64,000 nt of DNA, from assembly GCF_001625305.1 (NCBI RefSeq), contig NW_017802379.1, forward strand, positions 2,888,829 to 2,952,828. Direction: 5' to 3'. Positions 1 through 12,369 of this stretch are shown in pieces (within the stretch, counting starts at the first letter, position 1; the number at the start of each line of letters is the position of its first letter). Source of the stretch: Branchiostoma belcheri. Taxonomy: Eukaryota; Chordata; Leptocardii; Amphioxiformes; Branchiostomatidae. Made by a program: the position numbers and the translations under genes. Below the pieces are notes generated by a model that was given only the letters and a program-made list of their open reading frames with translations, was not told the DNA's origin and did no database searches.

Positions 1-2706
1 GTTATAAGATTCCAGCCTTTGGGATTCAAATGTGCCTGTAAATCTTTACAAAGTTAACACTAAGGTTCTTGACCATCTGAAAATCATTCTCTCTCCATAT
101 AGTCTCTCTTCATATATTTTTCCATTTTCATTGGCAATTTGGGCCATCAAATGTGTGGTAGATGGCCACGACAGTCTGACTTGGGTGAGTGATATTGATG
201 TCAAAAGCACCCTTAGAACAGAAATTACTGATGAGAGATAACACTACCCCCACCCCGAGGGAATATTGAACTAAGGGCCGAAATTCCCCATGACGGGTGG
301 CGTTCAACTGACGAACCCACTGGTGAGGCATACCACTACCATCATACAAGGTGTGTTTTTTTAAACTTAACAGAGTCTGACGTGGTAATTGTAATGTTTA
401 TGACACAAAATACACTGCCGCTCCTGTCAAACATGCCTTTTTTCACACAAAAAAGTTTATTTACAGTGAGTGCTGACGCTCTTTGTGGATTCCGTAGGTG
501 TAAAATGTAAAGGGTGATTACAGGGTCTAAGCTGATGTGCTCCCTTGATGGCCCTGTTTGAAAGTGGATGCCATACTGGCCAGATGGCGGCAGTAATCCC
601 TGACATGGATCCAAAGGATTAGACACTGATACACAAGAGGGATCTATTGAAAGATCAAAATGGTGGCCAGGGGGATGAGATGATAGAGATATCAAACACT
701 ATTAGATCAAAGCGTTTAGTACAATGATGTGAAGGAATTTCGCCAAACAACCTTAATGTAACATTTGGACCCAATTTTTAACATTACTGTAAGTTGCAGT
801 AATGAATATTATTGCTGCTGAACTTAATATTGCAGCAGGAGGGGAAAAGTGGTATTTTGCGCTATTTCGTAGTTAATCGTCAAAACAATTCTGTTGAATT
901 TCCTGTCATTTTTGTATATGTATTATTTTTTAGAGTAGTACTAATTTTGAATGTTTTGTAGTATGGGACACATTTTTAACAATCTTAATATTCGATATAA
1001 AATGCCACGCCCATCGAAGGTGTTATCCTTTGCAAGGGTTGCTGGGATAGTGGTCACAATTAACAAATGCATCAATTTGCGGGAGTATGGGGTTTGACTA
1101 ATTGGATCCCCGGGAGTAACAGTTCCTGCCACGGGAAGTATTAACCCCCTCCGTTTGATGGACAGCGGTATTGCACTTACAATCAATCATAATCAAGCCG
1201 ATGACATCTCGTCGGGCCAGGCAAGCAGCACTTAGCCAAGAATGGATGACATCATTTCCTACATTTTTCACACCTCTACAACATTGGAGAGATGGATGGG
1301 AATATGTTTGACAGTGTAGTAAATACTCCTTGCTGTTTGTATTATCTATAATCATAATATAATACATGACACACAAGTCCTGTTCTGATTTGTCGTTTCT
1401 GATAATGATTTATCAAAATGAAAAGAACTTGACATGTAGTAGCTTTTATCTTAATTTTACACATTCTAGACAAATGTTTTCATACCATTATGCAAAAGAG
1501 GAAACTATTTTAGATGTGGTTACCGTAGTAGGTTATTCTGAAACATTATTTGACATGTATGGATCTCTTGGATGAGCTATCAGCTGCTGGTGCATATGTG
1601 ACATTTTCACTCTGAAAAAACTTATGACTGGGATAAACTACATGTTATGACTGAGGCATTTCTGTGCTTTACTTCAGCACATCTGAGAAGAAAGATAGGA
1701 AGTATTGTACTCCCGTGGGAGACAGCTGGTGTTGTGCCAAGGATTCAAGCTTTTCTTTTCAACGTGAAGGAAGAGAGCAGCTTACTGTTGTACCTGGCAC
1801 GTTTCCAAAATTTTCATGAGTTACAAAGAATGATGTTCAAAAAGGGCCATGTATACATGTAGGTGTGGCTACAAGCACTATAAATGATATGAATCATGTT
1901 TGGTTTATTATGTCTCAATGGTTTAATGTTGATTACATGCAGCCATCGTAAATTGATTCTGAGCATATTTAGCCATTGTTATAATTGAATGCAAAGCGGT
2001 TTTGGGTGTCCAAATGGAGGTGCTGGATGGTTGAGTTTGATGGAAGATACCCCCACGCCACATTAAGATCAATAGGATTCGGGTATTCTGACAAGGATAG
2101 ATTACAGAGGATTTACACCTAATTCCAGAAACTTGTACTGAGGAGATGGGTGACCATATGGCCTAATTCCACTGCCAAATAGGCTGCACACTGATTCCAG
2201 AAAAAAAGATTCCATCGATAATGACCAGGGTCTCTTTTTTGTTTCATGTTAAATGTCTCTTCTTGGTTCTTTTACAAAACTTGTATTTGATTTATTATTT
2301 TGTACAATCCAGTCATGAATAAAGTTTTGGTCTTTAACTCTTATTGGTGTAACCATGCAGCTTTAAAATGTTTTTTGAAATAAATTCATTTTTCACTTTA
2401 GAAAATAACATTCAATCTCTTCTCAACTTCTTCAAAATCAAGCTATTACAGACAATGTAGAGCAGAGATACTGTTACTCTGGAGAGATCTACATGATTTT
2501 GGATTTACAAGGAGATATTTGTTTGTTGGAGAATCAATTAAATTTCAAAAAAGATCTGACTTCCAAGTCTTTGGTGCTAAGAATACATTAGAGACATGCT
2601 ATGCACATCTTACTTTCTGAACGTATCAGAGGGCGTAACATTGAAAATTGATTCTGCTGCTTACATTTCCTGTCAAGTTAATGTTTCTCCTCGTACACCT
2701 TTCTTG
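1..2706. other. Non-coding stretch, nothing recognised
   Basis: AT-rich sequence with only short chance reading frames (all under about 120 codons) and no recognisable protein motif. A TACATGTA palindrome lies near 1854. No transposon ends, RNA gene or tandem array were seen. It may be intergenic or intronic. Confidence 0.6.
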
Positions 2707-4051
2707 CGACATCCATCATAAAAATGTCATCAGCCCTTTAAAAGTTCATGCTGATAAAGGCATCCGTGCTGCCCACACACGGTTTCTCCCCCACCCATTA
2801 TCTGAGAAATCCACCCACTGTGCTTCGTAAAGCTTTCACAGCTTCTGCTGCCCACGTAGAGTGGGATGACATGCCACTTACAGGGCATTATTGTCTCTTC
2901 ACCACTAGAGCTTCCTGTAGTTGTTGATATACCCAAGGATTAAAAGCTGAAATCTATCCTACACCTTACAGTATAGGTCAGTGTCTATCCTACATGTATA
3001 TCCCTTGGGCCACACAAATGTAGTTGTGTAAGCAGCAAGTTGCTAGTCCACTGGTAATCATACCATTGAGAATAAGTTGGCAAAATTAAATATTGACACT
3101 TGTTGGCAACTAAGGCCACACCAATTTAATTTGTTGGTTCTCGGATTTTTTCAGAAAAAATATGAAGCGACAGGGCGAAAAAAAATAAAAATAAAAACAG
3201 GTCTAGGCATCCTATTATAGGCTTAAATGCTACAAAATGAGCCATGAAGTCAACACAAAAGGCTGGGTTAAAATTCAAACATTGAATTTTGAACTTTTAA
3301 TCAAACCACTGCAATGATAGATGGGAAAACTGTAACAACTAGGAAGAAAAGGACGTTCCTCAACTGTTGGGGGCAAAACATGAGCATTTTTCAGTTGATT
3401 CAGGACCAGAATCAAATTTTTTTTTTTTTGCAAATCAGAAAAAAACGAAGAGGCGAATCCGAGAACCAACAAATTAAATTGGTGTGGCCTAAAGAAGAAT
3501 AAAATGACTCAATATAGCATGATAGTATAATAGTAATATTGCATCTGAGCTTCATAAGTATTTAGTACATACTCCACTGTTAATTTAAGACTAAATGAGT
3601 GTTGTCTGAAAACAGTACAATTTTCTATGCACCATTGTTGCTGCCTAGTATATATCTGTACAACAGATTGCAATGCAAAATGTAAAAGAAAGGATGACCT
3701 AAGTGACTGTATCAATACCTGTTATTGATGAAGTTATTGATGCAATCACAAAAATTGTTACCAGCTCAAATGTGATGGATAAAGATCACCCTCTGCAGAC
3801 AAATGTGATAACTGAGCTAAATCTGCACTCAATTTGATTTTTCAGTATACCCCAGGATGGCTGCCAATAAAAAAAGTTTGAAATCTGCATTCTGGAGGCC
3901 CATCCAATATTCCGGCGGCAGAAAAAAGCATGGACAATCAAGAAAAATGGATGGCGCCTGGTGATCATGGTATTGAAATGGCAGCACAAAAGTGAACATA
4001 TATCAACATATGTCAGCTAGCCAATACCATTTCCTGACCCCACAAATTTTG
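2707..4051 (+). repeat. Haplotype pair 1, left copy
   Basis: This segment is repeated in the same orientation at 4074-5037, just after the N gap. The copies match almost base for base, with scattered substitutions and small indels, from GACATCCATC to the ACAAATTTTG that abuts the gap. Once the 376-bp insertion at 3114-3489 is set aside the lengths agree (1345 versus 964 bp). Sequence downstream of the right copy is unique. The arrangement is best explained as two alleles placed in tandem by the assembler; a genuine recent tandem duplication is the alternative. No gene lies inside. Confidence 0.85.
3114..3489. mobile_element. Harbinger-type MITE, 376 bp
   Basis: The element has perfect 34-bp terminal inverted repeats beginning GGCCACACCAATTTAATTTG, and ends with the exact complement. 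It is flanked on both sides by TAA (3111-3113 and 3490-3492). The partner segment at 4074-5037 shows the empty site: CAAC-TAA-AGAAAAAT with one TAA and no element. A 3-bp TAA target duplication and a GGCC terminus are characteristic of the PIF/Harbinger superfamily. The interior is AT-rich, with A and T runs and no transposase, so it is non-autonomous. Perfect end repeats and an allelic empty site imply a recent insertion that is still segregating. Confidence 0.88.
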
Positions 4052-4072
4052 NNNNNNNNNNNNNNNNNNNNN
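4052..4072. other. Assembly gap (run of N)
   Basis: A run of about 20 N separates two near-identical segments. It looks like a placeholder between contigs rather than a measured gap. Confidence 0.97.
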
Positions 4073-4073
4073 T

Positions 4074-5037
4074 CGACATCCATCATAAAAATGTCATCAG
4101 CCCTTTAAAAGTTCATGCTGATAAAGGCATCCGTGCTGCCCACACACTGTTTCTCCCCCACCCATTATCTGAGAAATCCACCCACAGCGCTTCGTAAAGC
4201 TTTCACAGCTTCTGCTGCCCACGTAGAGTGGGATGACATGCCACTTACAGGGCATTATTGTCTCTTCACCACTAGAGCTTCCTGTAGTTGTTGATATACC
4301 CAAGGATTAAAAGCTGAAATCTATCCTACACCTTACAGTATATAGGTCAGTGTCTATCCTACATGTATATCCCTTGGGCCACACAAATGTAGTTGTGTAA
4401 GCAGCAAGTTGCTAGTCCACTGGTAATCATACCATTGAGAATAAGTTGGCAAATTTAAATATTGACACTTGTTGGCAACTAAAGAAAAATAAAATGCCTC
4501 AATATAGCATGATAGTATTATAATAATATTGCATCTGAGCTTTGTAAGTATTTAGTACATACTTCACTGTTAATTTAAGACTGAGTGTTGTCTGAAAACA
4601 GTACAATTTTCTATGCACCATTGTTGCTGCCTAGTATATATCTGTACAACAGATTGCAATGCAAAATGTAAAAGAAAGGATGACCTAAGTGACTGTATCA
4701 ATACCTGTTATTGATGAAGTTATTGATGCAATCACAAAAATTGTTACCAGCCCAAATGTGATGGATAAAGATCACCCTCTGCAGACAAATGTGATAACTG
4801 AGCTAAATCTGCACTCAATGTGATTTTTCAGTACACCCCAGGATGGCTGCCAATAAAAAAAGTTTGAAATCTGCATTCTGGAGGCCCATCCAATATTCCG
4901 GCGGCAGAAAAAAGCATGGACAATCAAGAAAAATGGATGGCGCCTGGTGATCATGGTATTGAAATGGCAGCACAAAAGTGAACATATATCAACATATGTC
5001 AGCTAGCCAATACCATTTCCTGACCCCACAAATTTTG
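4074..5037 (+). repeat. Haplotype pair 1, right copy
   Basis: Near-identical to 2707-4051 but lacking the MITE, so it preserves the pre-insertion target site near 4480. Differences include small indels (for example the AGTATATAGGTC versus AGTATAGGTC region) and scattered substitutions. Unique sequence continues directly from its right end at 5038, so this copy is joined to the downstream flank. Confidence 0.85.
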
Positions 5038-5560
5038 AGGATGGGAAAGTGCCAAAACCCGCAATACAGCGGCGATCGGTGCTGAAAGCCTGTTGGAATC
5101 AATGTGACATGCCTCGCGTCCGATAGATGCCTCCGAGTTGCCACATCTAGCAATCATGTCCTGTGTCGGTATGGGAGCGTTGCTCAGGCTTGATTGCAGA
5201 TATGAGGTGTGGTGACGGCTGTATCTCCAGATCAGGCGATATTGCAGATTTCCCCACGCCTTCCCTTAGTTCTTACCCCGTCTATTATGTGCAACGTGCC
5301 CATATGTCACTTGATTAAGTTGGGGGAGTATTAATGTTTGGAAGCCAAGGCCAGGCCAGGGGCTGTATTGATTGTGTACGATTGTCTGGGGTTCATTAGT
5401 TTAAAAGAAATCCTTTCCTCACCTGGGACTGAGGCAGGGATATTGCAAAGGTCATGCACATGTGTAGGTTGGGCCGCAGCCACATTTATGAACTAATGCG
5501 TGAGTGTGTTCAACTGTGTAAAGGTAACAAGGGGCGTCTGTGCCAAGTTTGCCTGGTGCA
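5038..5560. other. GC-balanced non-coding block, possible regulatory DNA
   Basis: This stretch is clearly richer in G+C and CpG than its surroundings and has no simple repeats. It has no reading frame of note. In compact invertebrate deuterostome genomes such blocks are often conserved enhancers, but here that is only inference from composition. A lone RE1 left half-site (GGTGCTGAA) lies near 5078 without its partner half. Confidence 0.3.
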
Positions 5561-8500
5561 AACACATTCTGTTTGAATACTTGGTCCAGGAAATATTCAA
5601 AACAGCTTGTATGTTCATATTAGTTATTGTGCAAAATGAAGGTACCTAAATTAAAATTATTAATAATAATGCATCAATCTCATTCAATTTTGTCTGGAAA
5701 TAGTTGAATTCAGCGTAACATACAGTTGTATGAATGTAGGAAAATAACATCAGATGAATTAGTCAAAATATTTTCCCTTCCCCCTGTAAAATAAATGTAC
5801 TGATAAAATGAACGTTTATTTCAAATCATAAATATTTACAACAGAAAAGACAGATAAAGACATGAGAGGACTTTTAAAGTTTATCTCTTGAGACAACCAG
5901 GCTTTTCTTGTTCTTATCCCAGCCAGACTGAAATTTGAAAGATGGAGGACTGGTAGTCATTAGCATACATATAGTAGCAAGGAAGTGACCCTTTGCCTCA
6001 AAGTATATCAAAGTCAGATTGAATTTCTTATCACTATCATCCAAGAGGTGTAACTGGGGCATGTGGTGCGCTGGCTTTACTGATAAGTGTGCTCTTGGGA
6101 AGGTTAAAGCAATTTTTCTTCTGTGAAGAGGCCAACACTCGAGCTATCTAAGCCATCGAAATCTTGCCATTTTTGTATTATAAGCAGTTATTTTTTTATG
6201 ATTTAAAATAAACATTCACTTCTGGATTATAGTCAATGTTAAAGGGAAAAAGAAAATGTCTTTTGTTTTCTCAAATTTCTCTCTGAATTTTCCTGCTGTA
6301 GATAGGCTAACTTGAATCCTGCCATTTCTGTCCAATAAAATTTTATGACATAAGAAGCAGACTAATTTAATTTGGTATATTTACAGTGCATGTATTTTGA
6401 TTGTTTTTTATTATTATTTAATAATGTCTATTTTTCTCTAGTACAAAGATGTGTAGGAAGTTGACTTCACACCATTGAAATTTAGAAAAATATTTTGATT
6501 TACTTTTTAATAAAAAGAAAACAATGCTGTTGTTTAATGACTTTATATTAATATTTTTTTCTCTGCAGTCTAGTGTTATTATTATTCTTTAAAACAGGCT
6601 GCAGTACTCCCTTACTTCCTAGGAGTCACTGCTAGGAAGCTAAATATACATCCAAAAGACAACTTTTTGAAAGATTAGAATTGAAAATATTACACAGTAT
6701 AATTTGACCTAGCTATGGTGATGAACTAAAGCAAGCTGTAGGTGCTTTCAACATGGAGGAAATACTATAAGCAGATAACTGCTCCTTTCCATTAACTTCT
6801 AATTCATCAAGACTTTGTCTTTATGTATTTATGAGAACTATATATGGGGAGCATTTTTCTCAGGATAAGCTTGCCATCTTAGTAGGGGTCTTGAGTAATT
6901 AGCACCTGTTTATACACATTCATACAGCTTTTAACAAACATTTTTCACAGGTTTTGTGTACAATTAACCTTGAAGTTCACATTCTTGGTTGCTTACTTAA
7001 CCTTCACAGTCACAGTCATCAATATAACTTTGCATGGACTCTCATGTTCCTGATGAATAACAAGCTCCTAAAAACAGGACAGTGGAGGATAGATGGTTGA
7101 AATTTCTTATAAGAATTCCTTTAATTTGCAACCATTTTTGGTAAAAACAGAATCCATTTCTGACCACCTATTGTTGCCTAAATTCAAACTGAAGTTGATG
7201 CTTGTTGAAACATTTCTATACTTATTTCTCAAATGAATACAGCACACAGTGCATGTTCACAAATGTTTCCATCCGATTGGAAAAATCATAATATGTCGGA
7301 GCCATTCCTTCCCCTGAAGTATTCTTGACTTGATGTATGACAAACCTTGCTGCCGGCATTCATTTCAAGTCATTGAGCACCCTGTACCATTCGATACATT
7401 CCATTTTCCATTTGAACTTGCTTTTGTCCCACAAGGCCATTACCGAACCATGACGTTCGCGATAACCATGAGATGGGCACCTCTGGGCAGGTACATAGAT
7501 TTTTTCCATGCTTTAATGCTCACCCGAGGTGACCCATTATTCTATCCCGCATCCGATTACGACTCTGTGTGCTATTCATGTCCGACAAAGGTGTACGAGC
7601 ACTGTGTTTCTGTCGTCTTCCAAAATCAGCCCGGAAGCAATTCCTCTCAGACGGAACCATCCTAAATGATTGTGATTTGTTACACCACTGATAGGTAGCC
7701 TTGTTACTTTATAAAATTCTGTCATCTCTCAGAGCAATTCAATAAACATATAATCAACGCCATCTTATAGGCATAGCTGTGATTTATTCTGTTGTGACCC
7801 GAACCATATCCACTTTCGCATTACGAACCCGTTACGGAGTTATAATCATGTTTATGATTTCATTTTTGGTATGTTTGTCATCAGTTCCGATTGTCGTATT
7901 GAGGCTAATGAATATATGAGCTTGGTCACAGAGTGCTCTTTGAAACCAAATTCATCAGTAGGAGGGAAAAACAACTAGGTAGTTTATCTTCCGCAGAGGG
8001 TGTCGAGTTACATTTATCATAGATTAGCATGACGTACAATGCTCGCTAATCCTGATGAGTTACGGTCTTGTGTGGTAAGTGCTTTGCAAGCAGTAAGGGT
8101 ATAAATTTCTGGGTATCAATAATTGTGGGTGACATTGGCATCTACATGTACTGGCATTTAGTCACAAATGAACTATTTGAAATTTCACTACATTTTTTTA
8201 AAGTATATATTAATCATCATCATTATGATAATTATGATATTATAAAAAAATTATACATTTATAAGATACAGGTCACTCCAGTCCTGGAAAGTTCCCAGTC
8301 CTGATGTACAGTTGTATGTATCCTCATTTACATTTCGATTTCCAAGATACTAGTAAATGTAGTTGCAGTAGGATACAAAACTTTTCTTCCCACGGTAAAG
8401 TTTATTGTGAAAGTCATGGTCAAATCAGGGAATTGCCTATTAAGTGCTTTTGTGCCACTGCCAAGGGTTGACTATAACATGATGATTCAACTTGAGAGAA

Positions 8501-9244
8501 ATTGAATCTGTAGTGTGAGATGGAGCAATCTCCCCGGCTCTTCCCACGACCGTGATAGCCTAAAGTCATTCCCACTCCGCTTTTATGTGACTTTGTAATG
8601 GTCCGTGTGGACCTGTTCCTTTGTCCTCAGCTCTTATATGCATTTTCTTGGCACAAGCCTTTAAGCCACTTTTTTTCATTATAATACATCTGCTCCCTGT
8701 GTAATCTAAATTGTATGAGGAAGTGTACACTTAGTATTGAAAATCAGCAAAATCCTGAAGTCTTTTCCACAATTGATGATGCCCTACCACACTGTTTTTA
8801 GCATTCATGAATCACTTGAGCAATAGACATAGACATGAGTAGTATAGCCTCTTGTGATTTTCCACGTCTCTATTCCTGGTGGAACAGATATGGCAATCCT
8901 TAGTGCATCTCCCTCCATTGTACCCCAAAGGGGGTGTCCTGGGCACTGTAATGCCTGCCAGGGCACGATACCCCTCCAAGAAAACTACATGTAATTGAAA
9001 AGTTTCCGTAGCTACCTTTATTGTACCCCCAGACCAATACTTCATCATGGAATACTCAAGATTTCCTTAATTGACGACCTGCCTTTGGCAGAATCATTGC
9101 AGAGACTGAGGGTTTCGGTGGCGTTAACGTTCCACATTTCCAGTAACATGCCCTAAACTGGCAAACCCTTCTAGTACACTGTAGGTGGATCTTTTCTCAG
9201 TGACTTTCAAACCGTCAGTTCAGGATGATATTTTTCCTAACTCT
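5561..9244. other. Non-coding stretch, nothing recognised
   Basis: Mostly AT-rich DNA with T runs. The longest reading frame (7330-7665 plus, 111 codons) has no recognisable domain and no convincing splice or start context, so I do not call it a gene. TACATGTA palindromes occur near 8145 and 8990. Confidence 0.55.
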
Positions 9245-9269
9245 GAGAACCAACAAATTGAATTGGTGT
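9245..9269 (-). mobile_element. Remnant of a Harbinger-MITE terminal repeat
   Basis: These 25 bases (GAGAACCAACAAATTGAATT followed by GGTGT) match the right terminal repeat of the MITE at 3114-3489 at 24 of 25 positions. The outermost GGCC is missing and no second end is visible nearby, so this is a decayed or truncated relative of the same family. Confidence 0.6.
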
Positions 9270-9867
9270 CGACTCTCATATCTGCTGTGGAAAACAAACA
9301 TTAGATAAATTCCCTTGTCTACGCGATAGTGACAACGAATTTTTCATGCTGGCCCTGGCTAGAGCTGGCATAAAAACACAGCGTTATCTGCACATTCCTG
9401 AAGCCAATATCATCCTACAGAGATGGCATTCCAAGAATTATGGCAATTTCTCACTTATATTCAGTGTCTTTGGGGATGTTTTGATGTTAGCAGAGAGAAA
9501 AGCCATAACTTCCCTTGGAGTGGTTTGTGCGATAAAAATGGCCTTTAATAGTTTCACCACGGTGGTAAATTGTCATTCTCTAGGTGTTAAAGCCTTCTTT
9601 CATTCAAATATAACGTAAATCAACATGGCTGGGAATATACTCGTGCTCAATGAATGCAAAAGTTGCTGCCAAACTATATTTTGATTGCCCCAGTCTATAT
9701 CTTGATACAATAAGATAAATACGAAATAATTCACTGTAATGATGAAATGAATCATTACTGAATATTGTGGTGGTGACAATATTTAATATATTTACCTCCA
9801 TGAAATGTAATGGAGTGTATATTTTCAGTTCCTTTTTTTCTGTCATTCAGACTGTCTGTTGGTCGAC

Positions 9868-10260
9868 AAGATAGCTTAAGAACAGCTGGATGGATTGGTT
9901 TCATACTTGGTGTTTTGGTAGGGTGTGGCAAAAACTAGAAATGATGAGATTTTTGGGCCCTTAGAGACTTTCCTTGGTACTGAAGTGGAACTTTCAGTTT
10001 TGATATCTCGCGATCTGGACATGCTATAAGGTCATGAATTTTGGATGGTAGGTACATGTAGCTCTTGTGCTCGGTATAAAGGTATGAGATCGTGTAGGTC
10101 TTGTTGTGTATGAGATCTGAAAATTAGTCTCTAGTTTGCATATAACCAACAATATCATACCTTGTCCATGCCCAATGATAAGGATTTCACCATGTGTTGC
10201 ATGTTACTACAGTAGTAGGGGACATGTGAATAGTTCTAGAATATTTTGCTAATGAGCAGG
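9868..10260 (+). mobile_element. Degraded relative of the Helitron-like repeat
   Basis: It shares several phrases with the insertion at 24222-26723: GATAGCTTAAGAAC (9870) versus GATAGCTCAAGAAC, ATCTCGCGAT (10004) followed by GGTCATGA and GGTAGG and then CTCTTGTGCTC, and finally GAATATTTTGCTAATGA. It appears to hold two of the roughly 150-bp units, spaced about 132 bp, but neither element end. This is an older fragment of the same family. Confidence 0.6.
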
Positions 10261-12348
10261 ACTGTAAGCCATTTATAGGTGGTCATCAACATGCATAAAA
10301 TTTACAAAAACACTAAACACTTCCTGGAGGTATTAGGTCACCAAACTCTAGTTTTAGTACTTATTTCATTATCTGTGAACAAATCCTGACTATTGAACTT
10401 TAAAGTTTATTTTTCAGTATGACAGAAAAAAGAAACTTTCTTTGTCAACACAACCAATAATACAGGTTTCTTTGCATTGTCAGTTTTTATCACCACATTT
10501 TATCAGTGACGTGTAATTATAAATTTCCTTTTCCACTTTTGAAGCACGATTACCACTTAAGGGTTTAAATTCTTATATTAAGGTTCAGAACTTCCCATTA
10601 TCTTCTGGTGTATAATCGAGCCCTGTCCTTGGAAGACTCTGTCCCGAAGGATATTGTGAGGTGAAAATATCAATAGCGTGTCTCCTTCGTATTGATTTGC
10701 GCAGAGGAAAGTCGGCAAATTGTGGCGGCGTTTTGCATAATCCCTGTCATGCTTCACTGAAATGAACTTTCCGGCAAAAGGACAGGAAGGCTTTGGGGGT
10801 CTTACTTGACGCTTTATTGAAAGATAAGACAGCCCTTGTTTTGTAATTGAGCAGCACAAATGTGTTTTGAGATGGTGATTTGCCGGTAATCATCACAAAA
10901 CGTGTTGAACATGTATATACTTTAGATGAAGTGTTAATAGTTCAGGTGATTGGTGAAAAAATGTAGCTGTCATTGCGCAGTTACATCAAATAGAATACAT
11001 TCTTAAAGCTCTTTTGCCCCTCTCAATTTTTGTGGAATCGGTCACGTTTACAGATGTAACTTTGGTTCCCAATTCACTGGGTAGTCAGCAGTAGCATTTG
11101 GGTAGTCAAGCAGCGTTTGTTGCATGTTAGTGGAACTAATGAAAATAAATGTAAAATTATGTCTCCCGTTTTGCTAATCCACCATTGGTCAAGCTCACCC
11201 TCCCCATCTGGTGCTCACAATTCAAGTGGCTTCGCCAATTATAGTCAATGCTAATGTGCTAAATTTATGGTATTTTCTAAAAACCATTGCCGTGCTCACC
11301 CAAAACACACCAGCCAAGAAATTGTTCCGGTACAAAATAATGAGTGTTAACTTACAACACAGATTTCATTGATTGACCATACAGTCACTGTGCTTGGAGG
11401 TTTCTAAAGGGAAACAAAACAGAAAACTGTGAGCTAGATTTGTGCTTTAAAGCCTGTCTATAGCTATCGGAGTAATCTTTGATCTGTATCTAGTAGTTCT
11501 AAATGTATGGGGTAAGGCATACATTCACAGTTATTATTGAATTTCTTAAAGGCCATCAACAATGCACAATGACTATTTTTCTGCCCTCTTGTCCATTTAT
11601 TGACTTTGTAAAGGTTGTCGACCTTTGTAGGGTTTTCTGCCAAGTTATTTTTACCAGAGTCACTGTCATTAAAGATGCTTTTAGCATTTCAGGCAGCAGT
11701 AATGTCTGCCCTTAGAAGGGACATTGTATTGATCACTTCTGTAGCTGCGTATCTGGTACCCCGCCCGATGTGACATGGCAATACCTGATGTCATGAACTA
11801 CATTGTTCAAAACGCAATCATGTTCAAGAAAGCGATCAGTCTCCTTTTGAAGAATAGGTTAGTTCTTGGCCTAGCAAGGTGTTTTAGCTCGGCAAGTCAG
11901 GCCTACAGAAGAGATCCTATTTCACAATGTTGCATTCTTTGGTAGCGGCTAATATTGATTTTCAGTAGGTGGTCTACTCAGTAGATGGCCACCTACATTT
12001 GTAATGTAAGTTACAAGATTAAATTTGGTTTGAAATTCAGTAACACTAACCTGCTAATCTGCAATGGTAGTGGAGTCCAACTCATTTTAAAAATAACTGC
12101 TTTTTATCTGCGTACCTAACCCTTTTTTGTTATTCCAATTTGTCAGTACTGTTAGTTTTCTCTGGTCATTTGTTTAGTTTATTGGTCAAATTTCTGTTGT
12201 TAGGTTTCTAATTGCTAATTTGCACTTGAAGCAGTTTAAAGTCTACCTGTACAATAGCTCTGAGTCAGTATGTTTTGTACAATGGAAAAGCTTCCTTATT
12301 GCTTTATTTCCTTGTATACAATTCTGTAGTGTAGTGTATGTATGTTGT
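10261..12348. other. Non-coding stretch, nothing recognised
   Basis: AT-rich DNA with only short, unsupported reading frames on both strands. No repeat ends, tandem arrays or RNA genes were recognised. Confidence 0.55.
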
Positions 12349-12369
12349 GTGCCTGTCCTTGGTGCTGAA
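12349..12369 (-). promoter_or_regulatory. RE1/NRSE-like site (REST-type motif)
   Basis: On the minus strand it reads TTCAGCACCAAGGACAG then GCAC, matching the vertebrate 21-bp RE1 consensus (TTCAGCACC, 3-4 bases, GGACAGCGCC) at 17 of 21 positions with both half-sites at canonical spacing. The 17-base core is identical to those at 36472 and 62492. Binding by a REST-like zinc-finger repressor is inferred. Confidence 0.6.

Noticed and set aside
5078-5090. GGTGCTGAA as another RE1 site
   Set aside because: Only the left half-site is present; the GGACAG half is missing at any usual spacing.
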